Source: a virus. From it: a DNA stretch of 64,000 nucleotides. Numbering within the stretch: position 1 is the stretch's first letter; each line of letters starts with the position of its first letter. The stretch covers positions 1 to 64,000 of IMG/VR virus record IMGVR_UViG_3300021963_000110. One strand, 5' to 3'. The notes beneath the pieces were generated by a model. That model searched no databases. It saw only the letters and a program-made list of their open reading frames with translations, and had not been told where the DNA came from. Positions 6,146 to 12,504 of the stretch are shown here, piece after piece. The position numbers and the translations under genes are program-made.

Positions 6146-7254
6146 GCCGGATATCCGAGCAATATGTTTGATGTAAAATATACATTAGCAAATCCAAACA
6201 TATAATAATTGCCATTAGTATCGTCCCACGGCACTTGCCCAGGGCCGTCATTAACTCCATCTTTAAAATTCGCATTTACGTTTGCTACAATATATTCTGT
6301 TCCGGCAAGTACTACACGGCTTACATTAGCTGTTAATGTAAGTGTTTCGGCAAAAGAAACTGACGGAGAATATTGGTAAAAATCAAGCGTGGTTCCTGTT
6401 GTCATTGCATTGATAATTACATTCTGCTGACTTTGTGTGGGATTATTTTGCGATCCCCCGCCCAAATAATAATTCAATCTACTTGTACTTTCAGTAGACC
6501 AATAATTGCTGAAAACAATTTGATTATTTGCAGTAAATATATCACTGCCCATATTCCGCCTGCCCCAGTGAACACTAGTAATTCCTATAGTATTACTAGT
6601 ACCAGCTAATTGATAGTCTTCTCCCATAAACCATTTATAAGTAACATTCGCGGGTGCTTGCTCAATTTGCACCGGCAATGAAGCTAATACGTTTGTTTTG
6701 TAATTGATATTTGCAAATCCAATCATATATCTTTCGCCGCCTGAACCTGTAACATATTCTCCAGGACCATCATTAACACCATCTAATAAATTAACATTCA
6801 CATTTGCAATAATATAATCATTATTTAGTACACTTAATAATGTTGCATTTTGTGTCAATGTTACTGTTTCTGCAAATCGTGTTGGTAGATAATCATAAAA
6901 ATCAATTGTAGTTCCAGTAGTCATTGCATTGACAAATACATTTACTTCAGCATTACTAAGAGTTTTTCTTCCGCCGCTAACAGTTCCGCTTAAATAACCA
7001 TTCGCTCTACTAGCAACAGGCGCATAAAATGGGCGCTGAAAAATAATTTGATTATTGCCTGTCCAAATTGGAGTTTCGGGAGTGCTTAAATTTATACGAC
7101 CCCAAGTAACACTGGACATTGTAATATTATTATTTGTTCCAGACCAATCGTCACTTTCTCCCATAAACCATTTATAAGTAACATTATCAGGTACAGGTGA
7201 TGCGCTTGGAATACTCCAATTTCCCGACATTACTATTCCGCCAGATATTTCCAT
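6142..7254 (-). CDS. Tail-associated protein with two tandem copies of an unknown domain
   Basis: 370 residues made of two repeats of about 170 residues. Each runs VTYKWFMGE, then a Thr/Ser segment with a WGR motif, then NAMTTGTT(I/L)DFY, FAET(V/L)TLT, a DGVNDGPG loop and a closing (R/Y)YM(I/F)GFAN. I know no domain with this signature. The short anchor MEISGGIVMSGNW resembles the starts of the proteins at 4349, 7265 and 20529. The location between adhesins and the beta-rich composition point to a virion surface protein. Confidence 0.65.
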   Translation of the reverse strand: MEISGGIVMSGNWSIPSASPVPDNVTYKWFMGESDDWSGTNNNITMSSVTWGRINLSTPETPIWTGNNQIIFQRPFYAPVASRANGYLSGTVSGGRKTLSNAEVNVFVNAMTTGTTIDFYDYLPTRFAETVTLTQNATLLSVLNNDYIIANVNVNLLDGVNDGPGEYVTGSGGERYMIGFANINYKTNVLASLPVQIEQAPANVTYKWFMGEDYQLAGTSNTIGITSVHWGRRNMGSDIFTANNQIVFSNYWSTESTSRLNYYLGGGSQNNPTQSQQNVIINAMTTGTTLDFYQYSPSVSFAETLTLTANVSRVVLAGTEYIVANVNANFKDGVNDGPGQVPWDDTNGNYYMFGFANVYFTSNILLGYPA

Positions 7255-7264
7255 TTATTTTTCC

Positions 7265-7945
7265 TTAGAATGGGTCTAGAGCAGAACTTACAGCTCCACC
7301 GTTATTTATTATTGTGCGATTATTCTCTGAACTATCTATTAAGAAATTATCGCTATTGAACATAGTATTTAACAATAAATCTGTGCCAGATATTGCTGTT
7401 AATTGAGAAGTTGCAGGAGTGAAGTTTCCAGTATATACTTGAGAACCTTTAACATATCTAAAGTTACTTATATATCCAGTATACCCTTCATTTGACGCAA
7501 GAAGTCCTATCCATAATGTAGTACTACTTGTAGTTGGACCTGTGAATGTGCCTTGACTACTACCATCTAAATAAACTGTCCAAGTATTTGATGCAGATGG
7601 TCTTGTTACTGCAACATGGTGCCATGTATTTGTAGTTATAGTTGGCCCGTTAAAGATGACCGATCCAAACTGAGAAACATTTAAAGTTGTATTTGCAATA
7701 TAAACAACAATACCGCCCGTACTACTACCACCGCTTCGTGTATTTAACATAGCATAATTTCCGTCACCGCTTGCAGTTGGATACGCCCACCATTCATATG
7801 CGACTGCATCCGTATTTGGTGCGGTCACAGTTGTAGACAAATACTGAGGAACTGTTCTGTCAAAGAACACACTGCCTGGTTCTGGTGGTGGCGGTTTGTT
7901 AAATTGCGCGCCCCCTGTAATAGTAACTCCGTTTATTGTAATCAT
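7265..7945 (-). CDS. Single-LamG-domain adhesin-like protein
   Basis: 226 residues from ATG 7945 (MITINGVTITGGAQFN). The frame is open further upstream, but that part overlaps the small gene at 7951. After the anchor and a Pro stretch comes one LamG/concanavalin-like domain: VAYEWWAYP, then HHVAVTR, WTVYLDGSSQGTF and the GYISNFRYVKGSQVYTGNFTP signature. It ends with the short linker seen between LamG modules in the large fibres. Sugar binding at the virion surface is the likely role. Confidence 0.7.
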   Translation of the reverse strand: MITINGVTITGGAQFNKPPPPEPGSVFFDRTVPQYLSTTVTAPNTDAVAYEWWAYPTASGDGNYAMLNTRSGGSSTGGIVVYIANTTLNVSQFGSVIFNGPTITTNTWHHVAVTRPSASNTWTVYLDGSSQGTFTGPTTSSTTLWIGLLASNEGYTGYISNFRYVKGSQVYTGNFTPATSQLTAISGTDLLLNTMFNSDNFLIDSSENNRTIINNGGAVSSALDPF

Positions 7946-7950
7946 TTTAG

Positions 7951-8073
7951 TTAAAAGTTTTGCATCGTTAATGAAGTACTTGTAGCAAGCACAGGCGTAC
8001 CTACTGCTGGCAATTGATAGTTGTCTAAAAAGACAACCCCTCCTAAGATTGTGCAATCATATGAATTTATCAT
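7951..8073 (-). CDS. Hypothetical 40-residue protein
   Basis: The frame MINSYDCTILGGVVFLDNYQ continues with LPAVGTPVLATSTSLTMQNF and a TAA. Its ATG overlaps the TGA of the upstream GIY-YIG gene (ATGA, 8070-8073), and its stop lies six bases before the next start. The GG-V-F pattern resembles the anchors of neighbouring adhesins (such as VTITGGAQF), so it could be a separate anchor or tip peptide. It could also be a remnant of a lost adhesin. Confidence 0.5.
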   Translation of the reverse strand: MINSYDCTILGGVVFLDNYQLPAVGTPVLATSTSLTMQNF

Positions 8074-8480
8074 CTCTGTGTTTCTTTTAAATTCTTGATA
8101 TGAGTTTTATGCACTCGGCATTGCACTTGCCCATTATAATATGCATCTGATTCTAAAACTCGTCTATCCATTTGTTCTCTTGCCTCTAGATAATTGCATA
8201 GTCCTTTGTTAGGACATATATGCAGTATCTCTCTTATAAATTTATCCGCGCCGTGTTTTTCTACATCAGCTTTAACTTCATCAGATGAAGACCAATAATC
8301 TCTCCAATCTGACTCTACTTTTAATCTTTTCTTTTTACCCTTAACTACTTTGGTCTTACGAAACCAGAATAGCTTTTTACCTATATACTTGCGCCCCGTG
8401 GCAGTATTAGTAATCAAGTACACATAACCATATGCATCCTCAGGGATAACTTCTAATTCTTTATTATCGTATAACCACAT
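8070..8480 (-). CDS. GIY-YIG-domain protein
   Basis: 136 residues. The GIY-YIG core YGYVYLITNTATGRKYIGKK (about residues 17-36) is followed by a Lys-rich insert, a WRDYWSSSDEVKADVEKHGADKF segment and a CNYLEAREQMDRRVL helix with the candidate catalytic Glu. This layout recurs in tailed phages and is often listed as a Seg-like or homing-type endonuclease; mobility cannot be shown here. It sits directly behind a perfect late promoter octamer at 8503-8510 and starts the leftward group that ends at 3517. Confidence 0.7.
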   Translation of the reverse strand: MWLYDNKELEVIPEDAYGYVYLITNTATGRKYIGKKLFWFRKTKVVKGKKKRLKVESDWRDYWSSSDEVKADVEKHGADKFIREILHICPNKGLCNYLEAREQMDRRVLESDAYYNGQVQCRVHKTHIKNLKETQR

Positions 8481-8502
8481 CTAAATACCAATGTTAAATT
8501 AG

Positions 8503-8510
8503 TATTTATA
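8503..8510 (-). promoter_or_regulatory. T4-type late promoter TATAAATA
   Basis: A perfect octamer on the minus strand, 23 bases upstream of ATG 8480. It overlaps the TAA stop of the preceding zinc-finger gene (8506-8508). It marks the boundary between the metabolic block upstream and the structural genes downstream. Confidence 0.65.
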
Positions 8511-8841
8511 CGGTCTCCCAATAGTCGTTTCCATCGGAAAAGTTATCACCCTCATCTCTTGGTGGAACAAAGAAATAATCATCTGGGTTGGTCATTATAT
8601 CTTCAGCATCCTCTGCAAGGCCACCACTACCCATAATGCCAGCTTTTTGTAGCATTCTGGATTGTATTGATTTTTTGTATCTGTGTTCCTCAGATTCTTC
8701 TCGTGCCATATACTCAGTTTGTTTTTCTGAGAATACTTTCTTTTGCGCTTCATTCCATTGGCGGGAATTGGCACAAGCCCGAGAACAAAAAGTTCCGGGC
8801 TTGCTATGAGCAGTACCACATTTAGGACAAGTCTTCGTCAT
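8506..8841 (-). CDS. Small zinc-finger protein
   Basis: 111 residues. The N-terminus has Cys5-x2-Cys8 and Cys19-x3-Cys23 (CPKCGTAHSKPGTFCSRACA), a treble-clef-like zinc site often seen in phage DNA-binding proteins. It is followed by a charged helix (QKKVFSEKQTEYMAREESEEH) and an acidic C-terminus. No nuclease motif is visible. It overlaps the upstream zinc-ribbon gene by 20 bases and ends in the late promoter. Confidence 0.65.
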   Translation of the reverse strand: MTKTCPKCGTAHSKPGTFCSRACANSRQWNEAQKKVFSEKQTEYMAREESEEHRYKKSIQSRMLQKAGIMGSGGLAEDAEDIMTNPDDYFFVPPRDEGDNFSDGNDYWETV

Positions 8842-8971
8842 CCTCTTCTTTATCTTCCACCTCTGCTCCGCAGAAAGGGCAGTTGGTTACTGTATAATAA
8901 TCTTCGTCAAGTGTATGACTTATCTTGAAGAGTGCATCGCATTCGACGCATTCGTAGTTTTTTCTTGCCAT
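8822..8971 (-). CDS. Zinc-ribbon miniprotein
   Basis: A 49-residue frame from ATG 8971 (MARKNYECVECDALF). Cys8-x2-Cys11 and Cys31-x2-Cys34 (CPFCGAE) make a rubredoxin-like zinc ribbon, followed by an acidic tail. An AGGAG ribosome-binding site precedes the ATG. It overlaps the cytidylyltransferase gene by 52 bases and the next zinc-finger gene by 20 bases, both out of frame. The two clean knuckles make chance unlikely. Confidence 0.65.
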   Translation of the reverse strand: MARKNYECVECDALFKISHTLDEDYYTVTNCPFCGAEVEDKEEDDEDLS

Positions 8972-9411
8972 TGTGCTCCTCTTTTCTTAGCTTCTGCGTC
9001 AAATACTCGCTGACGTAAATCAGATGAGCTGAAGAAGTGATCTCGTTTATTGAAGTATAATTCTATTCCTCTTTTCATGCAAATATCTTTGCCCGTATAT
9101 TCCGTATCTTTATATTCTTCGCCCAAGATGCGAACATCAATAGGTAAAGCCATGAAGATATCTTCAAGTTCTTTTTCTGTAGAATATACTATAATCTCAT
9201 CAACATGCTTGCACGCTGATACCTGAATCTGTCTTTCAATAATTGATTGGACAGGTTTATTTTTTGTTTCTCTATCAAGTGTTGGATCGACTTGAATCGC
9301 TGCAATTAAATAATCGCATTGACGCTTTGCTTCTTCCAACATAATTACATGACCCGCATGGAACAGGTCAAATGTAGAACAAGTTACTCCAATTTTCTTA
9401 TTCGCACTCAT
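8920..9411 (-). CDS. Cytidylyltransferase-like nucleotidyltransferase (TagD/HldE type)
   Basis: 163 residues. The nucleotide-binding motif is at the N-terminus (STFDLFHAGH, His18 and His21), and the second family motif is FSSSDLRQR near residue 130. Members transfer CMP or AMP to glycerol phosphate or sugar phosphates for envelope, teichoic-acid or LPS precursors. In a phage the target could be surface glycans or virion decoration; the substrate is not readable. It overlaps the dCMP deaminase gene upstream by ATGA and a zinc-ribbon gene at its 3' end. Confidence 0.75.
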   Translation of the reverse strand: MSANKKIGVTCSTFDLFHAGHVIMLEEAKRQCDYLIAAIQVDPTLDRETKNKPVQSIIERQIQVSACKHVDEIIVYSTEKELEDIFMALPIDVRILGEEYKDTEYTGKDICMKRGIELYFNKRDHFFSSSDLRQRVFDAEAKKRGAQWQEKTTNASNAMHSSR

Positions 9412-9875
9412 ATTTTCTCCACTTCAATGTTACATTTATTTAAAAATTCTATACCTTCAGTATTTCTATAACTATTTCTATAAAATACTTTTTTAATGCC
9501 TGCTATATGTATAAGCTTTGCACAATCAAAACACGGTGCATGGGTAATATACATTGTAGCACCTAACCCCGATTCATTAGATTGTGCTAGTTTGCCGATA
9601 GCATTCATTTCTGCATGAATAACCTCGGGCTTTGTCTTTGTACTAATAGTAGTTGTAGGATACTCAGGGCCACCCATGTCAATTATATATGTTGAATGTT
9701 CTTCAATTATATCTTCACAAGTATTATTCCAACCAGCAGGAGTACCGTTGTATCCAATAGATATAATTCTATTATCTTTCTCAACAACAGCACCAACCTG
9801 TAATCTTTTAGCAGAGGATAATTTAGCATAGGTCTCTGCTACAATTATATGAGCATTATCAAATTTATTCGGCAT
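9408..9875 (-). CDS. dCMP deaminase
   Basis: 155 residues from ATG 9875 (MPNKFDNAHI), preceded by GAAGGA at good spacing. The zinc and catalytic motif is His87-Ala-Glu89 with Pro114-Cys115-x2-Cys118. GAVVEKDNRIISIGYNGTPAG and the HAEMNAIGKLA context identify the deoxycytidylate deaminase family. It converts dCMP to dUMP, the substrate of the ThyX encoded at 15979. The start overlaps the upstream zinc-ribbon gene by 11 bases. Confidence 0.85.
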   Translation of the reverse strand: MPNKFDNAHIIVAETYAKLSSAKRLQVGAVVEKDNRIISIGYNGTPAGWNNTCEDIIEEHSTYIIDMGGPEYPTTTISTKTKPEVIHAEMNAIGKLAQSNESGLGATMYITHAPCFDCAKLIHIAGIKKVFYRNSYRNTEGIEFLNKCNIEVEKI

Positions 9876-10044
9876 TCCATTTTCCTTCGGGGCATTTTGT
9901 ATTAGGCAATAATGTCTTTGCCCATATAGAGCAACCACATTTATTACATACCTTAGCACCAATTATAGTAGTAAGGTGTTCACATTCATTACAAATATTT
10001 CTTCGTCTTTCGACAAAAGTTATTACTTTTCTATCTTCACCCAT
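9865..10044 (-). CDS. Zinc-ribbon or metal-binding miniprotein, paralogue of 25965
   Basis: A 59-residue frame from ATG 10044 (MGEDRKVITFVERRRNICNE). Cysteines lie at 18, 21, 33, 36, 38 and 51. The pattern C-x2-C, C-x2-C-x-C, x12-C with the KTLLP-x-x-KCP-x-x-xW ending is shared with the 67-residue protein at 25965. The family is unassigned to me. It overlaps the 4-Cys protein gene upstream and the deaminase gene downstream, so it sits inside the reductase and Fe-S operon. Zinc binding is the simplest reading; Fe-S binding is possible. Confidence 0.65.
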   Translation of the reverse strand: MGEDRKVITFVERRRNICNECEHLTTIIGAKVCNKCGCSIWAKTLLPNTKCPEGKWNAE

Positions 10045-10235
10045 TTTTTACAATAATATTCTGGACGTACTTTAGCGTCCCAAGTTTTACAATACTTTGT
10101 GCCAGGTACATAAGCACCGCAGTTTGCACAATTCTTTTCACCCTTTGCTTTTTCATAAGCTGGTGGCAATTTTGCTGATATTAACGCACCATCAGCATAG
10201 TGTCTCGGTGCGATTACTTCTTTAAATGATTTCAT
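10023..10235 (-). CDS. Small 4-Cys protein, HiPIP-like cysteine pattern
   Basis: 70 residues from ATG 10235, which overlaps the nrdB stop (ATGA). Cysteines are at 36, 39, 49 and 62 in CANCGAYVPGTKYCKTW and YYCKKW. The pattern C-x2-C-x9-C-x12-C-x2-W resembles high-potential iron-sulfur proteins (CANC start, WCxxW end) with a shortened first loop. A zinc site is the alternative. No signal peptide is present, whereas bacterial HiPIPs are periplasmic. Coupling to nrdB and closeness to erpA and iscA make a small redox or Fe-S partner plausible (inference). Confidence 0.65.
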   Translation of the reverse strand: MKSFKEVIAPRHYADGALISAKLPPAYEKAKGEKNCANCGAYVPGTKYCKTWDAKVRPEYYCKKWVKIEK

Positions 10236-11224
10236 TTTTGTTTTGCCCAAACATCTTCCCAGTTACCTGTGTGCGCGGCTTTTGCGTAATCTGTTGCTCT
10301 ATTCTCAAAGAAGTTTGTGTGAATAGGAGCGTTAATCATTTCCTCAACCCAAGGTAGCGGATTTCTTTTAACTTTCATAATACCCTTAAGACCAAGGCTA
10401 ATAAGGCGACGATCAGTAATATAGCGGATGTACTGTTTAACGTCATTAGCGTCCAAATTGTCCATAGGCCCCATAGCGAATGCCAGATCAATAAACCGGT
10501 CCTCGAGTAAAACCATTTGTTCAGCAATTGTATACAGTTGGCCTTTGAGGTCATCGTTCCAAATCTCCGGATTTTCTTGTATATATGTTCTGAATAATTT
10601 AATCATGGACTCACAATGCTGAGTCTCATCTACAATAGACCAAGTAACAATTTGTCCCATGCCCTTCATCTTACCATGACGAGGGAAATTCAACAACATA
10701 ATAAAAGAACTAAACAACTGCATACCTTCAGTAAATGCTGAGAAGATAGCAATATGCTTTGCTGTATTTTCTTTTGTAGTGTTTTGTTGAGATATATCCA
10801 AGACATAGTCATGCTTAGCTTTCATTTCCTCATAAGCTAAAAACTCATTATACATTGTCTCGGGCAATCCCAATGTCTCAATCAAATGAGAATATGCTGC
10901 AATATGCAGAGCTTCGCGTGCTGCAAAGCCTAATAGCATCATTCGTATTTCTGGCTGAGGAAAATAAGGAAGGTAGTTATTGACATACCCGCCAGCAACA
11001 TCAATATCACCTTGTGTAAAGAATCTAAAGATGTGTGTTAAGAATTGTTTTTCTTCAGTCGTTAACTTCTTTTTCCAATCTTTAACATCTTCTACCATTG
11101 GTACTTCAGTATGCAACCAATGGGATTGCTCATGCTTCAACCATGCGTCATACGCCCACGGGTAATTAAAGGGTTTGAAAGAATCTCGTGTATCTGTAAG
11201 ATTCGATTTTGTCTTTTTAATCAT
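10232..11224 (-). CDS. nrdB: Ribonucleotide reductase class Ia small subunit
   Basis: 330 residues. Aligned by spacing to E. coli NrdB, all diiron ligands are present: Asp73, Glu104, His107, Glu166, Glu200 and His203. The radical tyrosine is Tyr111 (EALHIAAYSH), so this is the tyrosyl-radical class Ia type. It generates the radical used by NrdA to make dNDPs. It lies downstream of iscU, iscA, erpA and thioredoxin, separated by them from nrdA. The 3' end is coupled to the small 4-Cys gene by ATGA, and the start overlaps the thioredoxin stop. Confidence 0.93.
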   Translation of the reverse strand: MIKKTKSNLTDTRDSFKPFNYPWAYDAWLKHEQSHWLHTEVPMVEDVKDWKKKLTTEEKQFLTHIFRFFTQGDIDVAGGYVNNYLPYFPQPEIRMMLLGFAAREALHIAAYSHLIETLGLPETMYNEFLAYEEMKAKHDYVLDISQQNTTKENTAKHIAIFSAFTEGMQLFSSFIMLLNFPRHGKMKGMGQIVTWSIVDETQHCESMIKLFRTYIQENPEIWNDDLKGQLYTIAEQMVLLEDRFIDLAFAMGPMDNLDANDVKQYIRYITDRRLISLGLKGIMKVKRNPLPWVEEMINAPIHTNFFENRATDYAKAAHTGNWEDVWAKQK

Positions 11225-11465
11225 TGATGAACTCTTCTACTAAGTTTTTAGCTTTTACGCCTACCATCTTATTTAATACTTGACCATTCTCATCAAGTTT
11301 AACAAGTGTCGGCACTCCCCTGATACCATATTTCATTGCTAACGCTTCATTATCATCTATATCAACAACTTCAATAGGTACATTGGAATCAATGCCTTCC
11401 ATAATACTTGCCAATGCTTTACATGGTTGGCACCATGATGCTGTAAATCTTATTACTTTATTCAT
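11217..11465 (-). CDS. Thioredoxin-like protein
   Basis: 82 residues from ATG 11465, with a GGAG ribosome-binding site; an upstream in-frame start is not supported. The active site is ASWCQPCK (Cys12 and Cys15) and the cis-proline is Pro52 in RGVPTLV. It is shorter than bacterial thioredoxin (about 105), as is usual for phage versions. The likely role is to re-reduce NrdA, whose C-terminal Cys pair is intact. It overlaps nrdB by eight bases. Confidence 0.85.
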   Translation of the reverse strand: MNKVIRFTASWCQPCKALASIMEGIDSNVPIEVVDIDDNEALAMKYGIRGVPTLVKLDENGQVLNKMVGVKAKNLVEEFIND

Positions 11466-11479
11466 TTTTTTATTCTCCG

Positions 11480-11803
11480 TTAAATCGAAAATGAAGAGCC
11501 ACATCCGCAAGTTGATTGCGCATTTGGATTTGTTATTTTAAATTCAGATCCCTGTAGATCTTCCTTATAATCTATACTTGCACCTTGCAAATACTGCATA
11601 CTCATTGCATCAATTAAAACTTTACAATCGCCCAAAGGCACCTCGAAGTCATCTTCGTTCATTATTTCATCAAAGGTAAATCCATAACTAAACCCAGAAC
11701 ATCCCCCACCCTGCACAAATGTTCTTAGTTTTAAATTAGGATTGCCCTCTTCTGCGAAAAGATCTAATATTTTTGCTTTTGCTGATTCTGTTATTGTTAT
11801 CAT
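11480..11803 (-). CDS. erpA: A-type Fe-S carrier, ErpA-like
   Basis: 107 residues from ATG 11803. Three conserved cysteines, Cys35 (GGGCSGF), Cys99 and Cys101 ([11 protein letters not shown]), bind the transferred cluster. The motifs LKLR-x-F, GGGCSGF-x-YGFTFDE and [16 protein letters not shown] match bacterial ErpA almost word for word. It delivers Fe-S clusters from the IscU scaffold to target proteins. The start overlaps the iscA stop (ATGA). The alternative start upstream would lie inside iscA and is unlikely. Confidence 0.9.
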   Translation of the reverse strand: MITITESAKAKILDLFAEEGNPNLKLRTFVQGGGCSGFSYGFTFDEIMNEDDFEVPLGDCKVLIDAMSMQYLQGASIDYKEDLQGSEFKITNPNAQSTCGCGSSFSI

Positions 11804-12126
11804 ACTCGAAAACTTTCTCCGCAACCACAACGGTCACGTTCATTTGGATTTTTAAAATCAAAGCCTTCATTGAGTCCATTTCGAACCCAATCCATTGTTA
11901 GTCCATTTAGATACACATCATTTTTTTTATTAACAAGAATAACAAAGTCTTGCTGTCCATAATTAATACAGGTATTATCATAATTATAATTATCAACATA
12001 TTCTAATGTGTATGCAAGTCCACTGCAACCAGTAGTCTTCACGCCCAATTGAATTCCAACTCCTTTGCCGCGTTTTTGAAGTAGAGTTTTAATTTTCTCG
12101 CGTGCTTTTTCAGTAAGCAAAATCAT
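11800..12126 (-). CDS. iscA: A-type Fe-S carrier, IscA-like
   Basis: 108 residues. The three cluster cysteines are Cys34 (TGCSGLAY), Cys100 and Cys102 ([10 protein letters not shown]). [18 protein letters not shown] and [12 protein letters not shown] follow bacterial IscA closely, and differ from the ErpA-like product encoded just downstream, so two distinct A-type carriers are present. The order iscU then iscA is that of the bacterial isc operon. The start overlaps the end of iscU by 17 bases. Confidence 0.9.
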   Translation of the reverse strand: MILLTEKAREKIKTLLQKRGKGVGIQLGVKTTGCSGLAYTLEYVDNYNYDNTCINYGQQDFVILVNKKNDVYLNGLTMDWVRNGLNEGFDFKNPNERDRCGCGESFRV

Positions 12127-12502
12127 GTTTTTTTCTATAATCTTCTACTGCCGCTTTGATTGCATCTTCGGCAAGTATTGAGCAATGTATCTTTACTGGG
12201 GGCAATGCTAGTTCTTCGGCGATTTCGGAGTTTTTGATTGATCCGGCTTCGTCAAGGGTTTTTCCTTTGACCCATTCTGTAATGAGGCTCGAACTCGCAA
12301 TAGCCGATCCGCAGCCATACGTTTTAAATTTTGCATCTGTAATAATACCTGTATCATTGTCAACCTTTATTTGTAGTTTCATTACATCGCCGCAAGCTGG
12401 CGCGCCAACCATACCAGTACCAATATCATTATCAGTCTTATCAAAAGATCCGACATTCCTGGGATTTTCATAGTGATCGATTACTTTATTTGAGTATGCC
12501 AT
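12110..12502 (-). CDS. iscU: Fe-S cluster scaffold IscU
   Basis: 130 residues, full length. The cluster ligands Cys37, Cys64 and Cys107 and the key Asp39 (GAPACGD) are present, with the HscA-binding LPPVK (100-104) and His106. MAYSNKVIDHYENPRNVGSF is nearly that of proteobacterial IscU. The protein assembles 2Fe-2S clusters on sulfur supplied by IscS, which is not encoded here, so host IscS, HscA and HscB would be needed. It sits three bases downstream of nrdA. Strong similarity to cellular IscU points to acquisition from a host. Confidence 0.93.
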   Translation of the reverse strand: MAYSNKVIDHYENPRNVGSFDKTDNDIGTGMVGAPACGDVMKLQIKVDNDTGIITDAKFKTYGCGSAIASSSLITEWVKGKTLDEAGSIKNSEIAEELALPPVKIHCSILAEDAIKAAVEDYRKKHDFAY

Positions 12503-12504
12503 GG

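Noticed and set aside
7946-8056. N-terminal extension of the LamG protein at 7265
   Set aside because: It would cover most of the small coupled gene at 7951-8073, and the MITINGVTITGG anchor begins at 7945. Similar extended starts at 9962, 11510 and 11830 were rejected because good ribosome-binding sites or ATGA overlaps mark the inner starts.
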